64,000 bases of DNA from Choricystis sp. odSpoLacu1 (GCA_958009055.1 OY253652.1:806001-870000), one strand, 5' to 3'; numbered from the stretch's first letter, positions 32,013 to 44,077 are shown. The notes: generated from the letters alone by a model not told the origin. Numbers and translations are program-made.

Positions 32013-33907
32013 ATGAGCGACAGCCCGCCTCACGCCCCCGCGAGGGCAGCATGCTGCACTCTGCCATATCCGCAACGCTTTGAGGCGGCAGTGGAGGTGG
32101 TGGCTGGGCTGCCGGCGGGTGAGTGGTCTTTTTTTTTTCGTTTTACATCCTTCGCGCGCGCTCTCCTCTGCGACCAACCCTCCCACCCACCCACCCACGC
32201 CCAGACGTCCTGTCTGACGACGCCGTCCTGGCCCTGCACGCCCTCCACAACCAGGCGACGCGCGGCCTCTGCTCTGAACCCCGCCCCTGGGCGTGGGACG
32301 GCGGCGCGGCCGCGCGCTGGTCTGCCTGGAAAGAGTTGGGCACCATGCCCCCCACCGAAGCCATGCGCCTGTACGTGCGCGTGCTGGATGATGAAGTCCC
32401 GGGTTGGTGGGAGGAGGTGGAGGAGGCGTCGCCTGTGTCGTCTCGGCCGGCGTCGTCCGCGCGCCGCGACGACGACGACGCGAGTGGTGTGCCCCCGCCG
32501 TGCGAGTGGCGGTCCCTGGCCCTGGACCTCGCCTCCGACGCCGGCCCCCGCCCCCGGTACGAGCATGGCGCCGTCGTCCTGGGTGCGACCCTGCTGATCG
32601 CGGGTGGAGCCGCCTCGGGGCGCACCCTGGGCGACACGTGGCGCTTGGACCTCGCAACTCTTCGCTGGTCGCGCGCCGCGCCGCGTGCGGGCGAACCCGG
32701 CGCCTTCCCTCCCCGCGCGGGGGCCACCCTGGTGGAGGCGGGAGGCATCGTGCTGGCCATCGGGGGGCGGCAACCACGCAGTGGTGGGGGTGGCCCGCCC
32801 ACAGAGGCGGAGACGTGGGCCTGGGCACCCACCACCGAGCGGTGGGCGCGCCTCCCCACTGGCGGCGACTCACCCCCCCCCCTCCACGGCCACGCCGCGG
32901 TGACCATCGGCCCCCGCGTCTTTGTCATTGGGGGTGACACTCCCCGCGGCGCCAGCAGCGATGTTTTTGTGTTGGACACGAGATCGCACGTGTGGCGGAA
33001 AGCGCGCGCGCGCGGTCCCGCCCCCGCCCCGCGCGCGGGCGCCGCCGCCGCCGCCGTCGGCCGTTTCGTCGTGGTGGTGGGCGGCGCGGACGGCGCCACC
33101 GTCCACTCCAGCGTGGCTGTGCTGGACACGGAATCGTTGGAGTGGGTGACCCCCACTCTCGCGGGCCCCCCCCTCCCCCCGCGCGCGGGCGGCGCGGCCG
33201 CCCGCGTCGGCGCCCGCGTCATCATCGCGGGCGGGGGCGACCTGGGCGCCCCCGTGACCGACGCCGTGGCACTGGATTGTGCGAGCCTGCCGCAGGGGCC
33301 GTTGACGTGGCGCGTGGTGGCGCGCGCGGCCACGCGCGACGACCCGTCCCCCGCTGCCTCGGAAGGGCTGGCCCTTGTCCGCGTCCCGGGCGCCCGCGCC
33401 CTGCTCGCGTTTGGTGGCAACGCGGGCAGGCTGCACGCTCGCCTGGCGGTGCTGCGGCTGCCGCCGCCCAGCGAGTCGGGGGGGGGGTCAGAGGAGGATG
33501 AGGCGGGTGAGGCAGCAGCTGCCGCGGCCGCTCCGCCGCCCCCTGTGCCCACGTCGACCGACGGCGGCCCCGTGGCGCCGCCTCCCGCTCGCCCACCCCC
33601 CCCCGCGAGCGCTGCCGCTGCAGAGCTGGCCCTGATGCGGTGCCAGCTGGCGTCCGCGCAGGCGGCGGCCGCCGACGCGGCCGCGAGGGCGGACGCGTTA
33701 GAAGCCGCTTTAGAACGCGCCCGCACCCGGGTGTCCAGCCTGGAGGTGGCGGCCGCGGATGGTGCCAGGGCGGCGGCGGCGGTGGACGAGTTGAAAGCGG
33801 AGCTGGATCACTTCAAAAGGAAGGCAGGCGGTGGAGGTGGTGGCAATGACGCCTCCACGCCGCCCAAGCGGGTGGGATTGTGGGCCTACGTGAGTGGCGC
33901 CTCGTGA
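32013..33907 (+). CDS. ACBP: acyl-CoA-binding protein with kelch repeats
   Basis: Exons 32013-32118 and 32205-33907 join in phase 1 to give 602 aa. The N-terminal acyl-CoA-binding domain spans the junction: YPQRFEAAVEVVAGLPADVL, then LHALHNQATRGLCSEPRPWA and ARWSAWKELGTMPPTEAMRL. Kelch-type repeats follow (GAVVLGATLLIAGG, ATLVEAGGIVLAIGG, AAVTIGPRVFVIGG, GRFVVVVGGADG, GARVIIAGGGD), forming a beta-propeller. The C-terminus is a coiled coil (LASAQAAAADAAARADALEA onward) ending YVSGAS. This order matches plant ACBP4/ACBP5-class proteins, which are soluble acyl-CoA carriers. It converges on RNase H1. Confidence 0.92.
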
Positions 33908-34043
33908 GAGAGAGAATATTTGGATCGAGTTGGGGGTGGGAGAGAGGGGTGTGTGGAGTGAGAGAGAACGATGAAACAAAAACACAAACGAGACTTTTCT
34001 TTCTACACACAAAAGATAACTTTTCTTTCTGCACAACTCTCTC

Positions 34044-35099
34044 TCACACAAACCGAGCCGCCACCCGCAGCACGCGCCTCGCCGCCACCGTGACGCGTGG
34101 CCGCCAGAGCGGCCGCCGCGTCGCGACGACCGCCGAGACGCTGGTCACACTGCCGCCGCTGACGCCGCCAAGCGACCGCCGCGTGCCCGACCAGTCAAAC
34201 GTGTTCGAACCCGGGCGCCGTTTCGAATCAAACGCCGACCCGGGGCGCCGCTTGGGCAGCTCCCCGTTGAGCGGTGGCGGCGGAAAAGAGGACGGTGCGG
34301 GCGGCGGGGGCGTGTCGGGGTCGTCCTCACCGCCGCCGCCCCTCAACCCTCTCCACCCGCCACCGTCCAACGCCGCGTTGGCCAGCGCGTCCGCCAGCGC
34401 GTTGTGCTCCCGTCGCACATGCCTCGCAGTGAACATTTCAAACTGGGCCGTCAGCGCAGTCGCCCTGTCGCGCGCCGCCGCCATGGCAGGATGCCGCGCC
34501 GCCCACTCCCCGGTCACCTGATTAATCACCAGGGAGGAGTCGCCCACCGCCTCCAGCCTCGTCGCGCCCGCTTGCAGCGCGGCGGTCAGCCCCGCCTCCA
34601 GGGCGGCCCACTCGGCCGCGTTGTTGGTGGCGGGCGCGTCCAGGCGAGCACTCACCCGCCCCAGCTCCGCCCCCGTGTCCGCGTGTGTAATGACGGCGCC
34701 CACGGCGGCGTCGGCGCCGCCCACGATGTGGTTACCACGGCACGCGCCGTCAAAGTGGAGGCGATAGAGGGCGGTGGGGTCGGCGCGCGGAGTCGTGGTG
34801 GTGGCGTCAAGGGGAGCATCGTCGTCGTCGTCAGACGGAGCCACCGCCTCCGCCTCGGCCGGCGCGTCTGCTTCGTCACTACCACCACCTGCTGTTGCTG
34901 TGGCGCGCGTGCGCACGGAGCCACGGGCAGCAGGGGCGACAGCGCTGCCACCGCCCACGAATGCGGTCGCCGCGGCCGCACTCGAAAACGATTTGTAGAC
35001 GGCCCCGCTGTACCCCTGGGTGGCGGCAGCGCACTCGTCCCAGGAGTGGAACACGCCGACGGTGCGGCCGCGGCGGACGGCGTAGAATTTGGGCGGCAT
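34044..35099 (-). CDS. RNH1: ribonuclease H1
   Basis: Cleaves RNA in RNA-DNA hybrids. Single-exon gene of 351 aa. The N-terminal hybrid-binding domain is MPPKFYAVRRGRTVGVFHSW then GYSGAVYKSFSSAAAATAF. After an acidic linker, the type I RNase H domain has LHFDGACRGN (Asp), NNAAEWAALEAGL (Glu), AVGDSSLVINQVTGEW (Asp) and HNALADALANAAL (Asp), a complete catalytic set. A Pro/Arg-rich tail ends LRVAARFV. The final basic tail and short leader do not settle whether it is nuclear or organellar. The stop is followed by GAGAGAGTTG. It diverges from the prenyl synthase gene, 277 bp between starts. Confidence 0.93.
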   Translation of the reverse strand: MPPKFYAVRRGRTVGVFHSWDECAAATQGYSGAVYKSFSSAAAATAFVGGGSAVAPAARGSVRTRATATAGGGSDEADAPAEAEAVAPSDDDDDAPLDATTTTPRADPTALYRLHFDGACRGNHIVGGADAAVGAVITHADTGAELGRVSARLDAPATNNAAEWAALEAGLTAALQAGATRLEAVGDSSLVINQVTGEWAARHPAMAAARDRATALTAQFEMFTARHVRREHNALADALANAALDGGGWRGLRGGGGEDDPDTPPPPAPSSFPPPPLNGELPKRRPGSAFDSKRRPGSNTFDWSGTRRSLGGVSGGSVTSVSAVVATRRPLWRPRVTVAARRVLRVAARFV

Positions 35100-35376
35100 G
35101 GAGGGATGGGGGCGCGGGTGGGGGGGAAGCGCACGCTCCACACACACAACCTCACGCGTCGGGGCTACCGACACACACGCGTGTGTGTGTGGGGGGGGGG
35201 GGGGACCGCGCGAGTGAGGCGGGAGAGAGACAGTGCAGGGCTGTCTCGGGAGGACAGAAAAACGAAACCCTGCTCCTCTGCAGCGCAAACCACAACGCTC
35301 GCGACGAGAGCGTTACCTCCACCGCGCGCCCCCGCCCCTCTAAACCCGGCGCCCTCCCACCCCACCCTCTCCCCCA

Positions 35377-37004
35377 ATGCAGCGCCCACGCGCCACGGTC
35401 CGCCGCGGCGCCGCCCGCGCCCCCCCCGCCCCCCCGCGCGCGCCCCCGCCCCCCCCCTCCTCGTCGCGCTGTGCGTCGCACGGCCGCCTCGCCTTGCTGC
35501 GCGCGGAGCGGCGCGCCCTGGCGTCCAGCGCGGCTGCTCGTAATGGAAGGTGTGTGTGAGAGAGAGTGGGAATGTGGGGTTTGTGTGCGCTCTCTCGGGG
35601 GCGCACGCTCCTGCTGAAACGCCCCGGCACCGCTCTCCACCGCCGTGGCGCGCTCGCGGCCCGCTACCCTGCGCCCTCCCGCGCCCGCTTCCGCCCTCCA
35701 CTCACCCCAATTTCCCCCGTCCTCACCCCCACAGCGACGACACCGTCCCCACCCCCGCCAACCGGGGTGGCGCGGCCGGCCCCCTGCGCGCGGTCGCCTC
35801 CCCCGCTGCGTCGTCCGCGTCGTCGTCGCCGCCCCCCTCCCTGGCCTCCCTCTCCACCGTGTCTTCCTCCGAGATTCTGGCCCCTGTGGCCACCGACATG
35901 GAGACCATGAACGCCAACCTGCGCCGCATCGTGGGGGCCAGGCACCCGATGCTGGTCGCGGCGGCCGACTCGATCTTTGCGGCTGGCGGCAAGCGCCTGC
36001 GCCCCGCCCTCGTCTTCCTGGTGGCGCGCGCGACGGCGCAGTTGATGGGGTTGAGGTGAGTGTGGTGTATGGGGTGGGGAAATGGGGGGTGAGGAGGGGC
36101 GAGGAGGGTAGGGGGACGTGGCAACGGAGGAAAGGGGCGCGTGGCGGCCTCAGACCACCGACCGCCCGCTGTCCCTTTCCACTCACACACACCCTCCCCT
36201 CCCCACCCCAGCGACATCAACGACCACCACCGCCGCCTGGCCGAGATCACGGAGATGATCCACACCGCCTCCCTCATGCACGACGACGTCCTGGACGACT
36301 GCCCCACGCGGCGGGGGGCGGCGACGGTGCACTCTACCTACGGCACGCGCGTCGCCGTCCTCGTCGGCGACTTCTTGTTCGCCCAATCCTCCTGGCTCCT
36401 GGCCCGCCTCGACAACCTGCCCGTCATCAAGCTCATCTCCCAAGTCATCGCAGATTTTGCCAATGGGGAGATTGCGCAGGCGGCCGCCCTGTTTGACACG
36501 GAGCGCGCGTCGCTGCCGTCCTACCTCGACAAATCGTTCTACAAGACGGCCACCCTCATCGCCGCCTCCTGCCGGGGCGCCTCCGTCTTCTCGGGGTGCG
36601 ACGACACCGTGCAGGACGCCATGTTTGAGTATGGGCGGCGGCTGGGGCTGGCGTTTCAAATTGTGGACGACGTGCTGGACTTCACAGCGCCGGAGTCCAT
36701 CCTCGGCAAACCGCGCGGCCAGGACCTGGCGTCTGGCAACCTGACGGCGCCCGTCGTCTACGCGCTGGCGTCTCCCCGTGTCGGAGACGAACTCAGGCGC
36801 CTGGTGGAGGCCGAGTTTCCGGATGGGGGAGACCTGGACCGCGCGCTGGCCCTCGTCGCGGAGTCGGGGGGCCTCGACGACGCGCGCCGCCTCGCGCGCG
36901 CAGAGGCGGACGCCGCCCGCGCCGCCCTGGCCTGCCTGCCCGAGTGCGAGGCCAAGGCCAGCCTGGAGATGATGGTGGAGTATGTGCTGGACAGGTTGTA
37001 CTGA
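35377..37004 (+). CDS. SPS: long-chain polyprenyl diphosphate synthase (solanesyl type)
   Basis: Chain elongation of isoprenoid diphosphates, probably for the plastoquinone or ubiquinone side chain. Exons 35377-35549, 35735-36055 and 36212-37004 join in phase 2 twice to give 428 aa. A long Arg/Ala/Pro/Ser-rich N-terminus suggests organelle targeting. Motifs in order: GGKRLRPALVFLVA, EMIHTASLMHDDVLDD (first Asp-rich motif), KTATLIAASCRGASVF, FQIVDDVLDF (second Asp-rich motif) and GKPRGQDLASGNLTAPV. The end LACLPECEAKASLEMMVEYV resembles plant solanesyl diphosphate synthases. Exact chain length cannot be read from sequence. Confidence 0.9.
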
Positions 37005-37315
37005 TGGAGAGAGAGAGATCAATTTTGTGCGGGAAGAATTCTTGTTTCGTGTCAGGCGCCGCGGCCGGCGGTGTGTGTGTCCTTTCCCCCTTCCCCCTTC
37101 CTCCTTTGTGCTGAGTAGCTTTGCCACCCCTGCCTTTTTTTTCAATTTCATTCTTTGGGGTCTGTGTGTGCGCGCGCGCGCGCCCTGTGCCTCCCCTCTC
37201 TTGCCCCCCCCCCCCCCCCCCCGTTTTCGACGAGAAAAAAATAACACTCTTTGTTAAAAAAAATACATTTTTTTTATTTTCACACGCCACAAACAAAACA
37301 AACAAAGATACTCTC
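37005..37315. other. convergent 3' region with C19 tract
   Basis: Sits between the 3' ends of the prenyl synthase and NSUN2 genes. It contains a C homopolymer of 19 at 37204-37222, T-rich stretches and GA repeats right after the synthase stop. No gene seen. Confidence 0.7.
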
Positions 37316-40001
37316 TCACGCCACCACAGCCTCGACAGCGGCGGGCGCGCACTCGGCCTTGCCTTGCTCTGCAACCGTCGCCACACCACTCGCCTCTGCC
37401 GCCTCCTCCGCCCGCCCCGCCCCCCGCAGCGCGCCCCGCAGCCGGGCCGCGTACGCCACCGACTCATTCTTGTTGACGTGCACCGTGACGGAGGCCCGCC
37501 CCCGCCACGCGGCGACGACGAAGCCGGCCGCGCCAAACCCGAGCGCGTCGGCGTCGGCGGGGCGCAGGGCCACGACGCAGCCGCCGGGGGAGCAGGCGGC
37601 GACGTCGGCCAGGGTCGCGGTGTCGGTGAAGATTTTGCGCGGGGGGCGAGGGGGTGGGGTGGGGGCGTCGGGGGCGGCAGCGGCAGCGTCGGCAGCCGGC
37701 GCGTCGCCATCCTCTGCCGGCTCGTCACTGCCCGCCGCCTTGTCCTCTCCCTCCACTTTCTTGCTCAGCCCCACGTGCACAATGGCCGGCAGCGCCACCA
37801 CCCGCCCATCCAGCAGGGCCAGCACCTCGACCACGGTCGGCCGCACCACGCGCTTCGTCAACAGCGGCGCGAGCAGCCGCAATCCCTCGTGCGACACGCG
37901 GTAGGGGGGAGGGGGCGGCCCATCGTCCGGCCTCCACCCGGACGGCGTGCGCGACTGGCGTTCAAACGCTTTGACGCCCGCGGTGGCGACTTTGAGGCGC
38001 CGCCCGCGCGACGCGTCGGCCGCCAGCAACCGTTGCGCACTCTCGGACACCGCGTACACGCGCCTCGGCTCGGTCACGCCCTCCACCGACCGCACCAGCA
38101 GGCGGGACAGGGGGCCCGAGGCGGAGGGGACGCCGTAGTAGGTGCCCAGGTCGGTCGCGAGGGAGCTGCCGGTGGGGAGCTGCACCAACGGGTCGGCCCC
38201 ACCCCACGCGCCCGAGCCGCGGCGGGGTTGGGAGGGGGTGGTGGTGGCGTCGGGTTCGGTGGGGGCGGCGTCAGTGGGGGCGGCGTCGGTGGCGTCGGCT
38301 GGCGCAGCCTCGGCAGCCGCGTCCGGGGACGCGCCCTCGTCCTCCGCCTCCGCCTCCGCCTCCGCCTCCGCCTCCGCCTCCGCCTCCACCTCCTGCTTCT
38401 TCTCCAGCACCGCGATGAAGAAGCTGCCCGTGTTGCCGTGGTGGGGCAGCACCCGCATGCAGCGGTCCAGGTGCATGGAGGCAGCGGCATCCGCGGGCGG
38501 CGGAAACGCAGACGGCGGGGGGGCGGCCCCGCCCTCGCCCGCCACCGCGGCTGCATGCGTCTCGTACACGGCCCCCGATTTCTTGGCGGGCACCAGCCAG
38601 CTGTGCAGGCCGTCGCAGCGGCGCAGACCCGGCAGCTTGTCGGACACATCCACGAGCGTCAGGCTCTCCCCCGCCTTGGACGCCAGCAACGCGGCCACGA
38701 CGGCCTCATCCTCCACCGGGTTGAGCGAGCAGGTGGAGTACACCATGCGCCCCCCGGGCGCCAGCAGGGACGCACACCGCGCCGCGATGCGGATTTGGAG
38801 GGGGTGAAGGCCCAGCGCTTGGGCGGGGGCCCACTTGCGCCACACGTCGGGCGCTTTGCGCAGGGTGCCGTCCCCCGTGCACGGGACGTCGGCCAGCACG
38901 CGGTCGAAGAAGACGCGCACGTCGGGGACACGTGGTCCCAGGGGCGCGGGCGTGCCGTCCGCGCCCGCGCGCTTGTGGGCCGTCCCCCCTGGCGTCGGAA
39001 ACCCGGCCGCATCGTGGCACGTGATGATGAGCCCTGGCGAGGCGACGCGCGCGGTCGTGTGGGCCAGCATGTTGGCGCGGCGCGGGTCTTTGTCGTTGGC
39101 CACGACACACCCCGGCGCGTCAGAGCCCCCTGTGGCCAGCGCCTCCAACAACTGGGCCGTCTTGGACCCAGGAGACGCACACGCATCCAGCACAATGTGA
39201 TGGGGCTGGACGTCCAGCAACAGGGGCGGCACCATGGACACCGCCTCCTGCCGCGTGATGCGGCCGCCGGAGTGTTCCGACACCAGGGTCGCATGCAGGG
39301 CGGCCAGGGGGGGGCACTTGCGGACCGCATTCTTGGTGACGGCCAGCTGCCAGGCGAGGCGGTCGGGGTACCAGGGGAGCGGGGTGGGGGGCGGGACGGC
39401 CTCCCCGTCGATGACGAGGGGAGAAGAACCGTCGCCGCCAAACGCGCCCCGGAAGCCGGCCTCCAGTTCGGCTCTCAGCCCAGCCGCAAAGGGGCCGGCC
39501 CCATTCACCCGGAACGTCAGGGGCAGGGGCGTGCGCAGGCACTGGAGGAAGGCGTCGAACTCGGCGGGAGGCACGACGCCCGTCTGCGCTCTGTAGTATG
39601 CCTCAAACCCGGGCGCCTCCTCCGCCCCCGTCTCCCCCGGCGGAGGCCGGGGGCGGTTGTCCTGGGCCCACACGTTGGCGGTGACCCGTTTTTTCAGGTC
39701 GCGCGTGTGGAGGCGGCCCTGGGCTCGGCGCTGTGGGGGTTGTGGGGAGGTGAAACACAAGAAAACGGGCCGCCGCGTGCAAATGGGGGTGTGTCTGTGT
39801 TTTTTTTATCCACCCAAACGGCGTTCCCTCCGTCTCTCAGTGTTGTGCTAGATTCGATACGACCAGAGACTGCAAGAGCGGCACAGTGAGCGTCGACACG
39901 AGGCGGCTAGAGAGAGTCGCGCGTGTCGACCGACCGATTCACCAAAACTAGGCGCGCGCTTTCTCGCTCACCTTGCCGCCGCGCCCACTGTTGCGGCCCA
40001 T
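37316..40001 (-). CDS. NSUN2: tRNA (cytosine-5)-methyltransferase NSUN2/TRM4
   Basis: SAM-dependent m5C methyltransferase acting on tRNAs. A 30-nt exon 1 (39972-40001, MGRNSGRGGK) joins exon 2 (37316-39730) in phase 0 to give 814 aa. The core has LDACASPGSKTAQLLEAL (SAM binding), FFDRVLADVPCTGDGTLRK with the first conserved Cys, and MVYSTCSLNPVEDEAVVAAL with the catalytic Cys. WYPDRLAWQ upstream and HHGNTGSFFIAVLEKK downstream are NSUN2-like. An acidic linker is encoded by a CTCCGC hexanucleotide tract at 38342-38385, giving Glu-Ala dipeptides. The C-terminal half continues with a less conserved TRM4-specific region. The frame is intact throughout. It diverges from atpG, 206 bp between starts. 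Confidence 0.95.
38342..38385. repeat. CTCCGC hexanucleotide repeat
   Basis: In-frame tandem hexamers within NSUN2 encode an alternating Glu-Ala stretch on the minus strand. Copy number is a likely polymorphic site. Confidence 0.85.
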
Positions 40002-40207
40002 GGTTGGTGTGTGCGGGCTGTGTGTATGTGTGCGGGCTGTGTGTATGTGTGCGAACCGCAGTCTGGCCGCCTGCTGTCGGAGAGCAAATGACCGCAAGAC
40101 AGAGTGTGAACGAAAAACTTGTGTCCTCTCTCGCTCACTCTCTCTCGCCCCCGAGTTGCCGCGTTCCGCTTCCCTCCCTCCCCCTCTCCCTCCTCCTCCC
40201 GTCCCCC

Positions 40208-41470
40208 ATGCTGCGCGCCACCCGTACCGTGGCGCCTGCCCGCGCCGGCTTCCGCGTGGTACGTGCTGTGTGGGGGGAGCAGAGAAGTCTGCGCGCCCGC
40301 GAACAAAAACGGCGTCTGGGGGTCCACTTCCCCCCTCCTCCGCCGCCCACGCTTCGTTCCGGCCCACGCCTCCCCCCGAGCCCGGGCTGGCTGGAGCGTG
40401 CGTGTGCGGCGAGCGGGTGGGAGGGTGGAATGCGAGCTGGCAACTGAGTGGACCGGGTGTGTGCAGTCGGGTGGTCTTCGACCTTCGACGAAGGCTCGCA
40501 CCCGCGCCCGCGCTCTCTGGCCGGCGGTTGGCGCCCTGTTGGACGCCACGCTGCAACGAGGGTCTGCAGCCGCCTCTGGGGCCTCGCGAACGAGGCTGGC
40601 CGAGGCGGCTGTTGACGGCGGCGGCGCCCAGTTTGTGCGACCAGGAAATGGAGGCGCCGCCCGCGGGCGCTACCCAGTTCTTTTGGGGGCCCCGATCGCC
40701 GCCCCGCCACCGCTTTTGCCGCCTCTGCGCACCACCAGGCCTGCTGGGGTGGCACGCCTGCGTGCCTGGGCGGGGCAGGAGAGGGGCAAGGAGGCGGGGG
40801 CAGACGGCGGGGCGCCCCGAAAGAGCGGAGCCGCGCGCGCCACCACCAAAAAACGAGCCGCCCTCGATGAGACCCCCTCTCGACGCACCCTCCCCACCCA
40901 CCCCTCCCCACCCACCACTCCCCACAGGTCGCCTCCGCCCCCCGCGCCGCCCCCGCCCGCCGCGCCGCCGACGTCGCCAAGCTGGTGGCGATCACCAACG
41001 CGGTCATCGCGGCGCCCGCCCTGGCTGAAGCCGGCAAGATTTTCGACTTCAACTTGACCCTCCCCCTCATGGCCGCCCAGTTCCTGGGCCTCATGGTCTT
41101 CCTCGACAAGACCTGGTTCGGCCCCGTGGGGCGCGTCCTGGACGAGCGCGACGGCAAGCTGCGCGACGCCATGGCCTTTGCCAAGGACGGTGGCGGCGAG
41201 CTGGCCGCGCTGGCCGCCCAGGCCGAGGAAGCGCTGCGCGCCGCCCGCGCCGACGCCGCGTCCGCCGTCGCCGACGCGCGCGCCAAAGCGTCCGCCGAGC
41301 AGGCCGCCAAGCTGGCCGACGTGAAAGCGTCGGTGGACCGGGAGCTGGGGGCTGCGCTTGCGGCGCTCGAGTCCGAGAAGGCGGCCGCGCTCGCCAACCT
41401 GGACGCCCAGGTGGACAAGCTGTCGGCCGACATCCTGGGGCGCGTGCTGCCGCAGGGCGTGAAGCTGTGA
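40208..41470 (+). CDS. ATPG: chloroplast ATP synthase subunit b' (CF0-II)
   Basis: Peripheral-stalk subunit of the thylakoid ATP synthase. A 51-nt exon 1 (40208-40258, MLRATRTVAPARAGFRV) and exon 2 (40928-41470) give 197 aa. The N-terminus is a transit peptide with a second hydrophobic part (AITNAVIAAPALAEAGKIF), as expected for a nuclear-encoded thylakoid subunit. The single membrane segment is TLPLMAAQFLGLMVFLDKTW, followed by FGPVGRVLDERDGKLRDAMA and a long Ala-rich coiled coil. The 669-nt intron is the longest confidently placed here; it contains no recognised gene. Confidence 0.94.
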
Positions 41471-42041
41471 GGAGGAGAGGGAGAGATACTGAAAGATCAC
41501 CGGAGCTGTGCAGAGGAGAGACTGGTGGTGTTTTTTTTGTTTTCCTTCCTTCTTCCCCTTCCTTTTTTCATGCGCAGTGGATGTGCCGAGAGAGATTCAA
41601 CAACCACCACACTTATGGTCGCGCCCGCGCGTGTGATTGAAAGAGGAGCGAGAATGATGAGAGAGATTCTTTGAGCCATAAAAAGAAAAGATAGGGGCGA
41701 GAGTCGATTTTCACGCACACAACTCACAGCCGGGGCGATCCTGCCTTTTTATCTCACACACACCACATCCACCGCACACACACACGGGGGGGGGGGGGGC
41801 TCGCCGCATTGGTTATCGTCGCTGCGTTGTTGTCTTTCCCGAACAACCCTCGTTCAAAAGGGTGGTTGGGGTCGGGGGGGAAGGGGGGGGGTGGAGGGAG
41901 AATTTTCAAAACAAATAGGTTTGGTGGCGAGGCGGGCGCCACTTTTTTGTTGTGGGGGAGGGGCTAGCGAGATATAAAGAGTTGCCAGGAAGAGAGGGTG
42001 GCCAGGGGCGGCCCTCGACTCACATCAAGCACTCTCTCTCT
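41471..42041. other. convergent 3' intergenic region
   Basis: Between the 3' ends of atpG and the LEA-like gene. It holds T-rich and GA-rich patches and a G12 run near 41788. No reading frame with recognisable content. Confidence 0.5.
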
Positions 42042-43291
42042 TCACGACGAAAAGATCGACTTGAGCGACCCGATCAGGCCCTTGCCCTCCTTCTCCAGCT
42101 CCTTGGACGACTTCTTGGCGGCGCGCGCGAGCTTGTCGGCCTCCTTTTGAGCGCGGGCCTTGGCGTCCGCCGCCGCTTTCTGCGCCGCGTCCGCCTTTTT
42201 CTTCGCCTCAACCTCCGCCTGGCGTTTGGCGTCGGCCACGGCCTTGGCTTTAGCCTCCGCCGCTTTGCGCGTGTCGTCGATCGCCTTCTCGGCCTTGGCC
42301 TTGGTGTCGGCGAGCGCTTTCTTGGTCTTTTCGGTGTCGTCCTTGGCGCGCTGCTTCACGTCGCCCGCGACTTTCTTAACCGATGCGTCCTGCTTCTTGA
42401 ACCACTTGGTGGTGGCGTCCCGCTTGGCGCGCACCGAGGAGCGGACGCGCTCCTTGTCGCCTTCCGGAGCGTTTTGCCAGGCCAGGACGCCACCGACCGC
42501 GAGCGCCACGACACCACCTGCGATCGCGGCCTTCTTCTTGTCGTCATCGGTCAGCTTGGACAGCGCTTTGTCGACGGCGCCGACGGCGCCCTTGCCCGCG
42601 CCCTTGACGGCGGAGGCGGCGCCCTTGCCCGCGTCTTTCACCACGTTGGCGGCGCCGACAGCAGCATGACCCAGCGTCTTGACGGCGCCCGCGGCGGCGT
42701 CGCCCACCGTCTTGACGGCGCCGGTGGCGGCGTCACCGATCTTCTTGACTGTGAGGGTGGGAAGGTAGGCGTGTGGAGAGAAAAAGGGTGAGCGAGGGAC
42801 GAAAAAAAGCAAGGATAAAGGCGGCAGCGAGAGAGGGCGGCGCGGGGAAAGGATTGGTGGCCGAAACAGCGCTCCTGCCGCGCCCACCCACGCCCACACC
42901 AGCCGCACGCATGCGCCAGCCCCAGTGGGGAAGGTGGGTCGTGTCGGAAGGGGGCGGCGCCAGAGTTTGCAGCCTGCATGCGTCGCGCCCGAGTTGGCGC
43001 AACACCCACACTGCCCCCACTGGCCGCCGGCCCTGGACACTCACACCCTGGCCCACCGCCTGCCACCGCCGCCCCAGCCGGCACGAGCGTGGGCCCATCG
43101 GCCTCGCCAGAAGGGGTGGGGTGGGTGGAATTGGGGGGCAGGCGGCGTGGCCGACAGCGAGGCCTGGACAGCTCACATCAAACAGCTCGAGAGAAGGGAG
43201 TTTCGATTTGGGCCCACCGGAGCTCCCGGTTCCCCCACCACACCCCCACAAACCCACGCCCACGTCACTCGCACGCACCAGCGTCAGCCAT
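42042..43291 (-). CDS. LEA-like Ala/Lys-rich protein with one membrane segment
   Basis: A 13-nt exon 1 (43279-43291, ATG to the first base of codon 5) and exon 2 (42042-42748) join in phase 1 to give 239 aa starting MADAVKKIGDAATGAVKTVG. The N-terminal third repeats GDAA(T/A)GAVKT-like units. A hydrophobic stretch (AAIAGGVVALAVGGVLAW) could be one membrane helix. The C-terminal half is a long Lys/Ala/Asp/Glu-rich amphipathic helix with 11-residue periodicity (DTKAKAEKAIDDTRKAAEAK), as in group 3 LEA proteins, which protect membranes or proteins under desiccation or cold. The first exon rests on phase and splice-site agreement alone. It diverges from the next gene, 155 bp between starts. Confidence 0.75.
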
Positions 43292-43446
43292 TGGGGAGTG
43301 GAAGGGGTGACGGAAAAAGGTGGAGAGAGGAGGAGTTGAGGAGAAGTTGAGGTGGGGAGCGAATTGCTCTGTTTCCGCACTACTCTCTCGACTTTGTTTG
43401 CGAGCACGCCCGGGGGCGCCACAGCGCGCGCCAGACACACACAACA

Positions 43447-44077
43447 ATGTCCTTCTTCCAGCGCGTGCTCAACCACCTGCTGCACACGGTCGTGGTGGAG
43501 GGGCTGGCGAACAAGTGAGTGTGGGAAGTGTGCGTGTGTGGAGGAAACGACGCCACGCAGCAACGCTTGTGCTTTGTCACGAGCTCAGCTGCATTCGTGC
43601 GGGCTGGCCACGGGGCCGCATTGAGGAGCTTGGAGGGCAAATGGCGCGCGACACGCCCTCACCGACGCAAGCAGCGCCCGTGTGGTGCTGTCGTGCCGCG
43701 TCCGCCCCGCCCGGCTGGCCGTCATCTCGCCCACACGCAGACGGGCCGGGGGCGATGCAAGGCATCCCGCGAACGCGTCGAAACGGGGGCACGGAGGGGA
43801 GAGAGAGAGCAGGCCGTTTGCCGACACGCAGACGCTGACGCTTCCTTCCTTGTCTCACACACGCGCCCACAACTCAATCTTCCACAGCCCCACCTTCCAA
43901 CGCTTCGCCGTCCGCTCCAACGCGGCCGCCGCCGAGCTGGCCAAAAAATCGGCAGAGAAGCAGGCGCAGCTGGCCAAGAGCGCGGCCGAGTTTAGTGAGA
44001 CGTTCACCAAGGAAGTGAGGAAAGGATTGGAGGAGGTGGCCAAGGGAGGAGGGAGTGGGCCGCCGCCCAAGGTGTGA
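43447..44077 (+). CDS. small conserved protein of 85 aa, function unknown
   Basis: Exons 43447-43514 and 43888-44077 join in phase 2 to give MSFFQRVLNHLLHTVVVEGL, ANNPTFQRFAVRSNAAAAEL and a Lys/Ala/Glu helix ending GGGSGPPPKV. The N-terminal hydrophobic/amphipathic block followed by a charged helix suggests a membrane-peripheral helical protein. It recalls short plant proteins of unknown function, but I cannot name a family. The stop is followed by GAGGAGGGAGAGAGG. Confidence 0.7.

Noticed and set aside
34195..34235. tRNA T-loop-like GTTCGAA and TTCGAATC motifs
   Set aside because: They lie in the RNase H1 coding frame and no acceptor stem or anticodon arm can be formed around them.
37204..37222. 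C19 and similar runs as telomeric, origin or CRISPR-like elements
   Set aside because: They are simple homopolymers scattered over the window, without spacer structure or repeated unit organisation.
40259..40927. Gene inside the long atpG intron
   Set aside because: Open frames there are low-complexity and lack recognisable motifs; splice sites of the host intron are strong.
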